Origin: Candidatus Contendobacter odensis Run_B_J11
GTDB lineage: Bacteria > Pseudomonadota > Gammaproteobacteria > Competibacterales > Competibacteraceae
DNA length: 64,000 bases
Assembly (NCBI RefSeq): GCF_000531125.1
Contig: NZ_CBTK010000047.1
Span: 17,235 to 81,234, forward strand
Reading direction: 5' to 3'
A program made the position numbers and the translations under genes. The notes under the pieces are model-generated. The model had not been told where the DNA came from. It did not search any database and saw only the letters and a list, made by a program, of their open reading frames with translations. This document shows positions 9,366 to 17,610 of this stretch, piece by piece (position 1 is the stretch's first letter; every line of letters starts with the position of its first letter).

Positions 9366-10153
9366 CGTGGTCGGTTGTTCACCATACCAAGTCCCGCCTC
9401 ATGCCGGAAACCCTAGCCCCGAATCCGCTCGGATTTTCTATCGCAGCCACCGGAAATTCACCCCCGGTGCCACCCCGCTACCGGTTCGGGTGCTGGGTTA
9501 TTGCTGACCTCGGATTGGTCATGCCGATGCTTTTATAAAAAAGCAAATATTTTCAACGAGTTATTAAATAAATTAATTATACAAGACAAGCAAGAAAAAT
9601 ACCAATTTAACTTATTGAAAAATATCATATTTATTAAAATTTCTCTCCTTGGTTTGCAAAAATCCCCCGTATTTTCTTGCAGACCCTTGACTCGTCGAAA
9701 ATCGCCCTGATTTGCCTCATCGTGAAAAATTTTTTAACCTATTGTTAATAAACAACAATTTTATTTTTTATCCAAAAAACAAAATTTAACTTAACTATAT
9801 GTTTATAAACATAAAATTTATAAATAATCACTGATTAAAAACCATTTTATCCAAAATGAAAAAATATTTATTTCACAAATAAAGACTTGCAAAACAAATT
9901 TCCTCCGTGCTTTCATAGCGCCGCAATGCTGTATTGCAATAAGTTCCTGCCATAGGCCAGTCATGTTGTAAACACTGCCCTGGGAACGTCAGGCGGCACC
10001 GGTAGCCAGGCTGGCAGGCCTGTATCCGGAGTTGCTTAGGTCGGACTCGTAGGGGATTGGAGTGATCCGATCCGGACCAGGAAAAGTCCCTCGCCGATTC
10101 AGGATGAGTCCATCAAGCACTATCAGTGCGTACTGATCAAAGATGGAGGTCTC
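9366..10153. other. Long intergenic region with AT-rich core
   Basis: About 790 bases with no convincing gene. Positions 9530-9900 are strongly AT-rich (long A and T runs), unlike the flanks. A 69-codon frame at 9501-9710 has no ribosome site and an atypical composition, so I reject it. Short hairpins are visible near 9924-9938 (GCAAT...ATTGC) and 10119-10131 (GCACT...AGTGC). The last 200 bases form a GC-rich leader of the transglycosylase gene; I compared it by eye with c-di-GMP and ydaO-type riboswitches and found no convincing match. Confidence 0.5.
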
Positions 10154-10792
10154 ATGGAATTTACCGAATGTGTCAAAGGAAGGCTTGCTCTGACCCTGAA
10201 GTCGAGTCTGCTGTGTGCGGTCATGTTGATGCCGGCGTCGGTGCTGGCGCAATCGCTGAAGGCCGCTGGCGACGAAGAAGCAGTTCAGGCCACCTTGGCC
10301 ATAACGGCCGACTCCACCACTCATTCCGCTGCGGCGCAATCCACCGACCAGCGGCAAATCACCCGTCTTTCCAGGCACATCCAACGCAAATATCAGATAT
10401 CTGACGCCAAGGCGCGGCGGATTGTCGCTGAAGCCATCCTCAACGGCAGGACTTACCAAGTTGACCCGGAGCTGATCCTCGCCATTATCGCCGTCGAATC
10501 TACCTTCAAGGAGCGCGCCGTCAGCCGGGAAGGCGCTCGCGGTCTGATGCAGGTGATGCCCGGTGCCCACCCCAAAAAAATGCAGAACATCGGCGGCGCT
10601 CATGCCCTGTTTGATCCGGCCAAGAATATCCACACCGGCTCCCTGATTCTGGTGAAGTACCTGGATACCCATTCCGGCAACCTGCGGCGGGCACTTCTCA
10701 GCTATAACGGCAGTCTGGGATCGCGCTCATCTTTCCCTGATCGAGTCATCCGAATCTATCAGGATCTGCGGCGCACCACGACCGAAGGTTGA
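10154..10792 (+). CDS. Lytic transglycosylase, SLT domain
   Basis: Periplasmic enzyme that cleaves the MurNAc-GlcNAc glycan bond in peptidoglycan with 1,6-anhydro product formation. The 212-residue protein has a Sec signal (residues 1-32), a Thr/Ala/Gln-rich linker, and an SLT domain from about residue 80. The catalytic glutamate is E115 in AVESTF, followed by SREGARGLMQVMP; the later LLSYNGS matches the family's AYNAG-type substrate motif. A GGAGG site precedes the ATG by 6 bases. Its long GC-rich leader could carry regulation. A terminator follows immediately, so it is probably monocistronic. Confidence 0.9.
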   Translation: MEFTECVKGRLALTLKSSLLCAVMLMPASVLAQSLKAAGDEEAVQATLAITADSTTHSAAAQSTDQRQITRLSRHIQRKYQISDAKARRIVAEAILNGRTYQVDPELILAIIAVESTFKERAVSREGARGLMQVMPGAHPKKMQNIGGAHALFDPAKNIHTGSLILVKYLDTHSGNLRRALLSYNGSLGSRSSFPDRVIRIYQDLRRTTTEG

Positions 10793-10801
10793 CGCGCAAC
10801 A

Positions 10802-10835
10802 CCGCCCGCGCCAACCCGTCCGGGCGGCACTTTTT
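10802..10835 (+). terminator. Intrinsic terminator of the transglycosylase gene
   Basis: CCGCCCG (10802-10808) pairs with CGGGCGG (10821-10827) around a 12-base loop, followed by CAC and five T. Confidence 0.75.
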
Positions 10836-10907
10836 CCCATCGACGCAGTGACCCTCTCGACATTGGCACCCCAAGGCAGGTTCTTTATCGCAGTCGTTCC
10901 GCATTCC

Positions 10908-10913
10908 TATAAT
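10908..10913 (+). promoter_or_regulatory. Possible -10 box (TATAAT)
   Basis: A perfect TATAAT lies a few bases before the first possible start codon of the DUF1285 gene. No good -35 element is seen 17 bases upstream. If real, transcription would begin near 10920, favouring the internal ATG at 10945 as translation start. Confidence 0.35.
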
Positions 10914-10917
10914 ATGG

Positions 10918-11514
10918 ATGCCTTCGACTACCCGATGCCAAACCATGCCTCCTTCCCGACCTGATCCGGCCACCTTAGCCGCCACACTCCCTGCCACACC
11001 GGCATTGCCACCGGTTGAGCGCTGGAATCCATCGCTCAGCGGTGACATGGATCTGCGTATCACCCGCGACGGTGCCTGGTACCATGAGGGCACGCTGATC
11101 CAGCGCGAGGCACTGATCCGGCTGTTCGCTTCCATTCTGCGCTGTGATGAAGACAGCCATCATTATCTGATCACCCCAGTGGAGAAATGGCGCATCCGCG
11201 TGGATGACGCGCCCTTTCGAGCAGTACGGCTCGACGTGACCGGCACCGGGCGCGAACAAATTCTGAGCTTCACCACCAACGTCGGCGACATGATTGCTGC
11301 CGGCTCCGATCATCCGCTGAGCGTGGAATACCAGACCCCCGGCGGCGAACCGGCTCCCTATCTTCAGGTGCGCGGTCGGCTGCGCGCCCTGCTCACCCGG
11401 GCAGTATTTCTGGAACTGGCTGAACTCGGCGAGGAACGTCCTTCCGATCAGGGCCGCGACTACGGGGTGTGGAGTCAAGGCCAGTTTTTCAGCCTCGGTC
11501 GGCTGGACGACTGA
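10918..11514 (+). CDS. DUF1285 domain protein
   Basis: Conserved protein of unknown function. The 198-residue frame contains the DUF1285 core: GDMDLRITRDGAWYHEG near residues 42-58, then RLFASILRCDEDSHHYLITP and VEKWRIRVDDAPF. No signal peptide or membrane segment is seen, so it should be cytoplasmic. The ATG at 10918 gives the longest form; the ATG at 10945 (189 residues) is equally plausible because a TATAAT ends five bases before 10918. The next gene begins 17 bases after its stop. It heads a run of same-strand genes leading to qmcA and nfeD, which hints at a membrane-related role but does not prove one. Confidence 0.85.
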   Translation: MPSTTRCQTMPPSRPDPATLAATLPATPALPPVERWNPSLSGDMDLRITRDGAWYHEGTLIQREALIRLFASILRCDEDSHHYLITPVEKWRIRVDDAPFRAVRLDVTGTGREQILSFTTNVGDMIAAGSDHPLSVEYQTPGGEPAPYLQVRGRLRALLTRAVFLELAELGEERPSDQGRDYGVWSQGQFFSLGRLDD

Positions 11515-11531
11515 TACCGCGAGGGCCGCCG

Positions 11532-12965
11532 GTGCGCCGCTCATTGCTGTCTCTGCTGCGCGTGATCGTGCTGCTACCGTCCTATACACTGGTTTTAGTG
11601 GTTCGCCTGCTGAAATGGTTGATCGCCCCGCTCGCTTTGCTGTTGCAATTGCTGATTGGCGTTCCGCTGGTTCTGCTGCGAATTCGCCAGCCGCTACGAC
11701 CGCGCTTTGTCCCCATTCAGGAAACCGATCTACCCGACGCGGCCTGGATTGAACTCACCAGCACGGCTGAAGCCTTGGCCGCCGACGGCTTTGTTCACTA
11801 CGGTGATTTTCGTTGCGACGGCCTGATCCAGAATGCAGTGCTATGGTTGCGATTGTTGGGTCAGCCGGAGCAGGGGATCGGCGCCGTAGCCGCACATATC
11901 GAGTACGTCGCCAACGCTCGCCCGGCGCAGAACTACGTCGAATTCGCTACCGAATTCAGTGACGGTCGGGTGCTGTCCACCAACAATCTGAACCTGCCCT
12001 ATAGCTTGCCGGCGCCGGATTATCTGGCCCGCTTGCAACTTAAGGATGTCTGGGAACCCCGCGCGCTGTACGTCCTGCACCGTGATCTGATCGCGGCCTT
12101 GGCGCGGCCCGTAAGCTTGGCTAAGGTCGAGCGGGCTGCTTGCGATCCTGCCGTTTTGCTGGCTGATAGTTACGCCCGGGAAATTGAGGCGCTGATCGTG
12201 CAGGGTTGGCTGCGGCTAGACCCGAATACGGGCGCGGCCCGGTTGAGTGTTGAGGGCGCGATAGCGGGCGTTTGGCGTCAAGCCTGGCCGCTGGCCAGCC
12301 TGCACTTGCGGGCTGCCGACCGCTACGCCCGCCGCCTGCTGGCCGAGCATGACCTCGATGTTGAAGCCTTTACGGGCGCTGCTCCCGACATTCTGGTCGC
12401 CCGCCAGTCACTCCCGGCGCAAACCCTCATCGGGACAGTACGCGCTGGCTATGAACACGTCCGACTGCTGGCCCAGCACATCGATCCGCAGGCCGCGCTG
12501 GAATCGGTGGTGGTCGAACTGGACCGCGACGCCGCTGGAATGGCGCAGATGCTGGAGTTCCGCTATACCTTTCTTGGCTATGCTGACCACAGCCGGCGCC
12601 GGATTCGCCGAGTGCGTGGTTTCGATATTATGCTCGACTTGGAAGCCGCTACGCTGGCAGTGACCGCCATGGAGCGGCAGTTCGAGCAGGCGAGCGATGA
12701 AGCCGTGTGGGCTGAACTGACCGTAGATTCGCCGCTGGCGCCGTTACGACTCGGCCCTTGGCTGCACGATCTGGATCGCGTATTACCCACTGCCTTGACC
12801 GCACTGGATCAACACGCGGGGGCTGGGCGCCATGCGCTAGAATCTGCTTCGCTGTATTGCGATGAAGACGGCGCGCCGCGTTGGCAGGTGGTGGCCTGGA
12901 CCGAGACCGATCAGCCGTTGACCGTCACGCTGGACGCCCGATCGGGCGTCGTTCTGGATGGATAA
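11532..12965 (+). CDS. Uncharacterised protein with N-terminal membrane segment
   Basis: A 477-residue protein whose family I do not recognise. Residues about 5-50 form two closely spaced hydrophobic segments that end in basic residues; the rest is soluble, rich in Leu and Ala, with many acidic residues. I chose the GTG at 11532 because GAGG lies 8 bases upstream; the frame stays open to 11469, inside the previous gene. It sits between a DUF1285 gene and qmcA in the same direction, so it may act with the membrane-quality-control genes downstream. No catalytic motif is apparent. Confidence 0.75.
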   Translation: MRRSLLSLLRVIVLLPSYTLVLVVRLLKWLIAPLALLLQLLIGVPLVLLRIRQPLRPRFVPIQETDLPDAAWIELTSTAEALAADGFVHYGDFRCDGLIQNAVLWLRLLGQPEQGIGAVAAHIEYVANARPAQNYVEFATEFSDGRVLSTNNLNLPYSLPAPDYLARLQLKDVWEPRALYVLHRDLIAALARPVSLAKVERAACDPAVLLADSYAREIEALIVQGWLRLDPNTGAARLSVEGAIAGVWRQAWPLASLHLRAADRYARRLLAEHDLDVEAFTGAAPDILVARQSLPAQTLIGTVRAGYEHVRLLAQHIDPQAALESVVVELDRDAAGMAQMLEFRYTFLGYADHSRRRIRRVRGFDIMLDLEAATLAVTAMERQFEQASDEAVWAELTVDSPLAPLRLGPWLHDLDRVLPTALTALDQHAGAGRHALESASLYCDEDGAPRWQVVAWTETDQPLTVTLDARSGVVLDG

Positions 12966-12985
12966 CCCTATAAAGGAGTCGAGTC

Positions 12986-13918
12986 ATGTTGGAAGGTTTT
13001 CCCGCTTTCGTAGTCACTCTGGCGATTTTCGCCGTGATCCTGATTTTTCTGGGAGTTAAATCGGTGTCGCAGGGCATGGAATACACGGTCGAGCGCTTTG
13101 GCCGCTACACCCAGACCCTGACGCCGGGACTGAACTTCATCGTCCCGGTGATTGATCGCATCGGGCGCAAGATCAATATGATGGAAACGGTGCTGGACGT
13201 ACCCTCACAGGAAATCATCACCAAGGACAATGCCATCGTTCGGGTCGATGGCGTAGTGTTTTACCAAGTGCTGGACTCGGCTAAGGCGGCCTACGAGGTC
13301 AATCAACTGGAATTGGCCATTCTCCAACTGACCATGACCAATCTGCGCACCGTGATGGGATCGATGGACCTGGATGAACTGCTGTCCAAGCGCGACGAGA
13401 TCAACACCCGGCTGCTGATGGTCGTGGATGAAGCGACGACGCCGTGGGGGGTGAAAGTGATCCGGATTGAGATTAAGGACATCACCCCGCCCAAGGATTT
13501 GGTGGATTCCATGGGGCGACAGATGAAGGCGGAACGCGACAAACGGGCGGCAATTCTGGTTGCCGAGGGTGAGCGGCAGGCGGCGATTCTGGCCGCTGAA
13601 GGTCAGAAGCAGGCGGCGATTCTGGAAGCGGAAGGCCGTAAAGAATCGGCGTCCCGCGATGCCGAAGCCCGTGAGCGGTTGGCTCAGGCCGAAGCTCGCG
13701 CCACCTTGATGCTGTCGGAGGCCATTGGCAAGGGCAGTGTGCAGGCGGTCAACTATTTTGTAGCGCTGAAATACGTTGAGGCGATTACCAAGCTGGCGGC
13801 AGCGCCAAACCAGCGGGTATTGCTGATGCCGCTGGATACTTCGGGGCTGATAGGCACCCTGGCCGGGGTGGCTGAATTGACGCAGGAAGCGATAAGCAAA
13901 GCCGGTGCGCGCTCGTGA
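12986..13918 (+). CDS. qmcA: SPFH/Band 7 (stomatin-like) membrane protein, QmcA family
   Basis: A membrane-anchored SPFH protein; relatives form large ring or cage assemblies around membrane proteases and organise membrane microdomains. The 310 residues comprise one N-terminal helix, the SPFH domain ([19 protein letters not shown] near residue 34) and an Ala/Glu-rich coiled coil with three near-repeats of an AEGxxxAAIL unit around residues 190-215. AGGAG precedes the ATG. It overlaps nfeD by four bases, the conserved partner arrangement of stomatin-like operons. Confidence 0.93.
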   Translation: MLEGFPAFVVTLAIFAVILIFLGVKSVSQGMEYTVERFGRYTQTLTPGLNFIVPVIDRIGRKINMMETVLDVPSQEIITKDNAIVRVDGVVFYQVLDSAKAAYEVNQLELAILQLTMTNLRTVMGSMDLDELLSKRDEINTRLLMVVDEATTPWGVKVIRIEIKDITPPKDLVDSMGRQMKAERDKRAAILVAEGERQAAILAAEGQKQAAILEAEGRKESASRDAEARERLAQAEARATLMLSEAIGKGSVQAVNYFVALKYVEAITKLAAAPNQRVLLMPLDTSGLIGTLAGVAELTQEAISKAGARS

Positions 13919-14388
13919 GCGCATGGTTACTGGAGCCAACCTCTTGGAACTGGATGCTGGCGGGAGTAGTCCTCATGGCTATCGAGGCCATCTCTCCCGG
14001 CTTCTTCTTTCTGTGGATGGGGGTCGCCGCGCTCCTGATCGGGTTAGTACTCACCGTATTGCCGAATATGGACTGGAGCTATCAGATCATGCTGTTCGCG
14101 CTGCTGTCGGTGGGTTCCATCGTCGCCTGGCGGCGGCGGTTGCGGCGACACCCGACTCAGAGTGCTGATCCACTGCTCAACCGGCGCGGCCATCAGTACG
14201 TCGGGCGGGTGTTCACCCTGGACACACCAGCGGTCAATGGTCACGGCAAAATCCGGGTCGATGACAGCACCTGGAAAGTGGTGGTAGAGCAGGATTGTCC
14301 GGCGGGAACCCGGCTGCGAATCGTCGGGGTAGACGGGGTGATGCTGAAAGGCGCGGTTGAAAGGGCTGTCAAGGAGGGAGACGACTGA
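13915..14388 (+). CDS. NfeD-family membrane protein (short form)
   Basis: Partner of SPFH proteins. The 157-residue short form has about three membrane helices in residues 10-75 and a C-terminal OB-fold that begins at the conserved [20 protein letters not shown]. The ClpP-like protease domain of long NfeD is absent, as expected for the YbbK type paired with QmcA. It starts with GTG overlapping the qmcA stop (GTGA), and its stop shares a base with the next ATG (TGATG), so the three genes are translationally linked. Confidence 0.9.
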   Translation: MSAWLLEPTSWNWMLAGVVLMAIEAISPGFFFLWMGVAALLIGLVLTVLPNMDWSYQIMLFALLSVGSIVAWRRRLRRHPTQSADPLLNRRGHQYVGRVFTLDTPAVNGHGKIRVDDSTWKVVVEQDCPAGTRLRIVGVDGVMLKGAVERAVKEGDD

Positions 14389-14801
14389 TGCGCGAGATAC
14401 TTCATTTGACCAGCCAGCACCGGGAAGAACTGCTCGACATTACTGCGCAGGTAGCCGCTGTCGTCAAGACCAGCGCAGTGCAACAGGGACTGGCAACGAT
14501 CTACGCCCAAGGCGCGACCGCAGCGATCATGATTCAGGAAAACTGGGATGAGAGCGTGCAAACCGATGTGATTGACCTGTTGCGCAAGCTGATTCCGCGT
14601 GGGGTCTGGTTGCACGACCAGCAGGATGGCAATGGTGACGCTCACCTCAAGGCTGGTCTGGTGGGACCATCGGAGACCATCCCTATTGTGGATGGAGAAC
14701 TGGGCTTGTCCCGCTGGCAGAATATCTTTTTCTGCGAGTTCGACGGCCCGCGCCGGGATCGCCGGGTGGTCTGCACCGTGCTGGCGGACACTGCCGGTTA
14801 A
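14388..14801 (+). CDS. YjbQ/UPF0047 family protein
   Basis: A 137-residue member of the YjbQ (UPF0047) family; some relatives show weak thiamine-phosphate synthase activity, so the biological role is unclear. Visible signatures are the HDQQDGNGDAHLKAGLVGPS stretch near residues 76-95 and WQNIFFCEFDGPR near 109-121, containing the conserved His, Asp and Arg of the putative active site. It shares one base with the nfeD stop. Its position after qmcA/nfeD is not one I know as conserved. Confidence 0.87.
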   Translation: MREILHLTSQHREELLDITAQVAAVVKTSAVQQGLATIYAQGATAAIMIQENWDESVQTDVIDLLRKLIPRGVWLHDQQDGNGDAHLKAGLVGPSETIPIVDGELGLSRWQNIFFCEFDGPRRDRRVVCTVLADTAG

Positions 14802-14835
14802 GCGCCCTCACCGCCATCAACCCATGAGAATCACC

Positions 14836-15594
14836 ATGTCCCAAATTGCCTTGATCACCGGTGCTACCTCTGGATTTGGCGCGGCTTGCGCCCGCCGCTT
14901 CGCCGCCCACGGCTGGACCCTGATCCTCTGCGGGCGGCGTCAGGATCGGTTGGACGCCCTGCGCACTGAACTGGCGGCGACGGTGCCGGTTCATGCCTTC
15001 CCGCTCGACGTGCGCGACGAGACTGCGGTCAACGCGGCCATTGCCGCTTTGCCGATTGAGTTTGCCGAAGTGGATTTGCTGGTCAACAATGCCGGACTGG
15101 CGCTGGGTCTGGAACCGGCCCAGCGTTGCGACATGGAAGATTGGCAGCGGATGATTGATACCAATATCAAGGGCCTGCTGTACTGCACTCGGGCGATCCT
15201 GCCCGGCATGGTCGCTCGTCAGCGGGGACACATTATCAACATTGGCTCGGTGGCCGGCAGCTACCCCTATCCCGGTGGCAACGTCTACGGCGCGACCAAG
15301 GCCTTCGTGAAGCAATTCTCGCTCAATCTGCGCGCCGATTTGCTGGGAACGCGGGTGCGGGTTACCAATGTCGAGCCAGGGCTGGCGGAAAGCGAATTTT
15401 CACTGGTGCGCTTCAAGGGTGACCGTGACAAAGCCGACCAAACCTACCAGGGAACCCAGCCATTGCGGCCAGAAGATATCGCCGACATTGTGTATTGGGC
15501 GGCGACCTGTCCGGCTCATATCAACATCAATCGCATCGAAGTAATGCCGGTGGGTCAGGCGTTCGCGCCGTTTGCCATCAGCCGTGACGGCTGA
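14836..15594 (+). CDS. SDR family oxidoreductase, YdfG-like (3-hydroxy acid dehydrogenase)
   Basis: A 252-residue classical short-chain dehydrogenase. The NADP-binding TGATSGFG lies near residue 8, NNAG near 83, and the catalytic Ser and Tyr/Lys in INIGSVAGSYPYPGGNVYGATKA. The end of the protein resembles YdfG, which oxidises L-allo-threonine, serine and 3-hydroxypropionate and reduces malonic semialdehyde. I chose ATG 14836; ATG 14824 in the same frame is possible, and neither has a strong ribosome site. It is the last gene before a strong terminator. Confidence 0.9.
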   Translation: MSQIALITGATSGFGAACARRFAAHGWTLILCGRRQDRLDALRTELAATVPVHAFPLDVRDETAVNAAIAALPIEFAEVDLLVNNAGLALGLEPAQRCDMEDWQRMIDTNIKGLLYCTRAILPGMVARQRGHIINIGSVAGSYPYPGGNVYGATKAFVKQFSLNLRADLLGTRVRVTNVEPGLAESEFSLVRFKGDRDKADQTYQGTQPLRPEDIADIVYWAATCPAHININRIEVMPVGQAFAPFAISRDG

Positions 15595-15616
15595 AGCTGT
15601 TAGGCCGGCCACGAAT

Positions 15617-15644
15617 AAAAAAGCCCGGTTCTCCGGGCTTTTTT
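15617..15644. terminator. Strong bidirectional terminator
   Basis: AAAAAAGCCCGG (15617-15628) and CCGGGCTTTTTT (15633-15644) form a perfect 12-bp palindrome with a TTCT loop. Both strands end in a T run, so it serves the SDR gene on the plus strand and the small genes arriving on the minus strand. Confidence 0.92.
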
Positions 15645-15673
15645 TATTGGAAAACCAATCGTTAAGGAAGGCA

Positions 15674-15877
15674 CTAAGACACCGACAGGGATGATGTTCT
15701 TGCGAACAGGTTGTCTTCGATATGTTTCCATGTGTTGGGAAACGTCGTCGAAAATGCGATGCCCACCGGCAATAGGAACACTGCCGCACCCACCAGCGCC
15801 ACCACCCAAAAACCTATCACCGGCGATAGCGCCACCACCAGCAGTGCACATGCAACTATCTTGAAAAATTCTTTCAT
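15674..15877 (-). CDS. Small two-helix membrane protein
   Basis: A 67-residue protein with two long hydrophobic segments (about residues 5-22 and 24-42) separated by Pro/Gly, and a polar C-terminal tail. I do not recognise a family. The start at 15877 (MKEFFKI) gives the most natural N-terminus, with a Lys before the first helix; an in-frame ATG at 15898 directly abuts GGAGG, too close for normal initiation. Its stop lies 30 bases from the bidirectional terminator at 15617-15644, which supports it as a real transcription unit. Confidence 0.5.
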   Translation of the reverse strand: MKEFFKIVACALLVVALSPVIGFWVVALVGAAVFLLPVGIAFSTTFPNTWKHIEDNLFARTSSLSVS

Positions 15878-15975
15878 AGCAGTTTCCGCAGCACCCATCC
15901 TCCATTTATTGGGCGAACAGTGCTTGCGTCCTCCAAGGATCATTAAATGTCAGCAACAACCCGGTTGCGGAGGGC

Positions 15976-16119
15976 TTACCGATCGACGAGGAGCAGTTTC
16001 CATCCGGGATCGAAACACCAAACCAAGGTCGATCCAGCCTTTGATGCGTCATTGATGGCGCGACGTGCGCTTTGGATAGTCCCTTGACGATCCTTTTCAT
16101 CCCTGCTCACGGAAGCCAT
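15976..16119 (-). CDS. Possible small protein (47 aa)
   Basis: A short frame starting with ATG at 16119, two bases after AAAGGAG, and ending in TAA at 15976. The product is polar and charged at the N-terminus (SRDEKDRQG) and ends in a hydrophobic stretch containing WCFDPGWKLLLV. It points towards the small membrane protein gene downstream and the shared terminator. Spacing to the ribosome site is short and there is no family match, so this is tentative. Confidence 0.3.
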   Translation of the reverse strand: MASVSRDEKDRQGTIQSARRAINDASKAGSTLVWCFDPGWKLLLVDR

Positions 16120-16230
16120 GACTCCTTTTGTAACCCTCTGATTTTCTGCGCTTCCGCTCTTGCATAACCTGCTTATTTCAGTATACCTAAAAAATGCTGC
16201 ACTGCAAAATTTATTGCGTTTTTTATTAAG

Positions 16231-16344
16231 CAGGACTTTCGCTTTCCGTCATTCCCGCGTAGGCGGGAATCCAGTCAACCGCTGAAAAACTTGGATACCC
16301 GCTTTCGCGGGTATGACGAATTTACGAGTTTAGCGAAAGTCCTG
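16231..16344 (-). mobile_element. MITE copy 1 (114 bp) with 5-bp target duplication TTAAG
   Basis: Non-coding element bounded by CAGGACTTTCGCT on the left and its inverse AGCGAAAGTCCTG on the right, with two internal hairpins built on ATTCCCGC...GCGGGAAT and ATACCCGC...GCGGGTAT. TTAAG occurs directly before (16226-16230) and after (16345-16349), a target-site duplication. Orientation is set relative to copies 3 and 4. It lies downstream of the hydrogenase operon. Confidence 0.85.
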
Positions 16345-16491
16345 TTAAGGTTCGCCGTGCTGTCATCAGGGTTTACCCGATAGCTAACGATCACAGGAAC
16401 AAGCGCATGGAGAAGGTATTGACTCGGACCAACAGGCGCAGCATTGAAACTTGGAGCAGGGGGAAAGATAGGCGGTTGGTCTGATACGGTG

Positions 16492-17610
16492 TCAACGCGC
16501 CTCGATGGCGAGTTCAAAGCCGACGCAGGGATCCAGTGCGGTGATGAGGAGTTCAATAGCTTGATGGAGCGTTGTTCCCACTGGAACCGGTGCGCCGGTC
16601 AAACCACACACCAACGAACCTTGCGGATGAAAATTCCATTCGGTGGGCGCCAGGACGTGGTAATCACACACTCGGCCCTCCGCTACCACCAGCCGATGAA
16701 TCAGCCTCCCCCGCGCACATTCCACTATGCCCAAACCCATACCCATCCTGCTGGCCGTCTCTGCGAGCGGTATTCCAGAATCGGCACTCAGCGCAAGTGC
16801 CTGATTGCGCAATTCTGCAATCAGAGCGCTGCTTTCGATCACCCGTGCAGTCAACCGGGTAAGCAATCCGTTACCGTAATCGGCTCGCAGCGCGGTAATC
16901 AGCGGATGTCGCCACCGTCGGGCTAAAGCACCGGTTTCGCCGATAGTGTTTGCGTCGAATTCAGACAACGGCATCACGGCACAGCGGCCAAAATTGGACA
17001 GTTTGATGTCATCCACGAAGCGCAGTGTCACCGCAGCGGGAGTCGTAGCGGTACGCAGCCAATGATCGAAACTCCGTCGATCCACCCACTGCCCGTCGCC
17101 AAGTACCGCCTCGTTAACACCACTTTCGATGGCGTCCAGCGCCGCAGCGAGTTCAGCGTGGTTTGGCGTCAACTCTGCGCCGCCGATGCGATTCCAGGCC
17201 GGATCGGGAAACAGTAGCGGTCGCAGCGATGCCAAAACCCGTCGCAACTGTTTCAAAGGGTCCAGGACGGAGACAGCGCCAACGCAGCGCGGCCAATCCA
17301 GCAGAATGCGCCAAACCGTCTGATCAAGAGCTTCGGCGGCAACCAGCAGGCGACGAGCGGCTACTTGAGCGGGTGCCGGGGTGAAACCGAGTGCGGTTTC
17401 GGCAGCGATGAGTCCAGCCACCGCCTGAGCGGTACTGCACAAGCTAAACAGCCGGGGCAACAGCGTAATGGCGTCGCCGAGGCGGCGACCGACCAGGACG
17501 GAACAGGCATTCAGCGGACGGGTTGAAGTCAGCGTGACATTCACGATCACGCCATTTTCTACCGTAACCCGAATCTGTAACCGGCCTTCACCACCGTTGA
17601 TGGTCGGCAA
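16492..17610 (-). CDS. hupK: HupK/HoxV-like hydrogenase maturation protein (degenerate large-subunit homologue)
   Basis: A 372-residue protein related to [NiFe]-hydrogenase large subunits but lacking the metal site. It fits the HupK/HoxV family, which acts as a scaffold or helper in cofactor assembly. In place of the N-terminal RxCGxC motif there is LFSLCSTAQA with one Cys, and the C-terminal DPCxxC motif is reduced to DPCVGFELAI close to the end of the protein, with no removable tail. The start is a TTG directly after the hybE stop, with AGGAA upstream. It is the last gene of the hydrogenase operon. Confidence 0.75.
   Translation of the reverse strand: MPTINGGEGRLQIRVTVENGVIVNVTLTSTRPLNACSVLVGRRLGDAITLLPRLFSLCSTAQAVAGLIAAETALGFTPAPAQVAARRLLVAAEALDQTVWRILLDWPRCVGAVSVLDPLKQLRRVLASLRPLLFPDPAWNRIGGAELTPNHAELAAALDAIESGVNEAVLGDGQWVDRRSFDHWLRTATTPAAVTLRFVDDIKLSNFGRCAVMPLSEFDANTIGETGALARRWRHPLITALRADYGNGLLTRLTARVIESSALIAELRNQALALSADSGIPLAETASRMGMGLGIVECARGRLIHRLVVAEGRVCDYHVLAPTEWNFHPQGSLVCGLTGAPVPVGTTLHQAIELLITALDPCVGFELAIEAR

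Noticed and set aside
9351..9500. Cobalamin riboswitch upstream of the adenosyltransferase gene
   Set aside because: No B12-box-like sequence seen on the minus strand; same result upstream of cobM.
9501..9710. 69-codon reading frame in the AT-rich region before the transglycosylase gene
   Set aside because: No ribosome site, low-complexity composition and no recognisable domain.
9960..10150. Possible riboswitch (c-di-GMP or ydaO type) in the transglycosylase leader
   Set aside because: The leader is long and GC-rich with hairpins, but the conserved cores of these classes could not be matched by eye.
15906..16100. 64-codon minus-strand frame
   Set aside because: Competes with the better-supported short frame at 15976-16119, its ribosome site is directly against the ATG, and no domain is seen.
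16275..16556. 93-codon minus-strand frame across MITE copy 1
   Set aside because: Its C-terminal part is the translated MITE palindrome (YPRKRVS), a known type of artefact.
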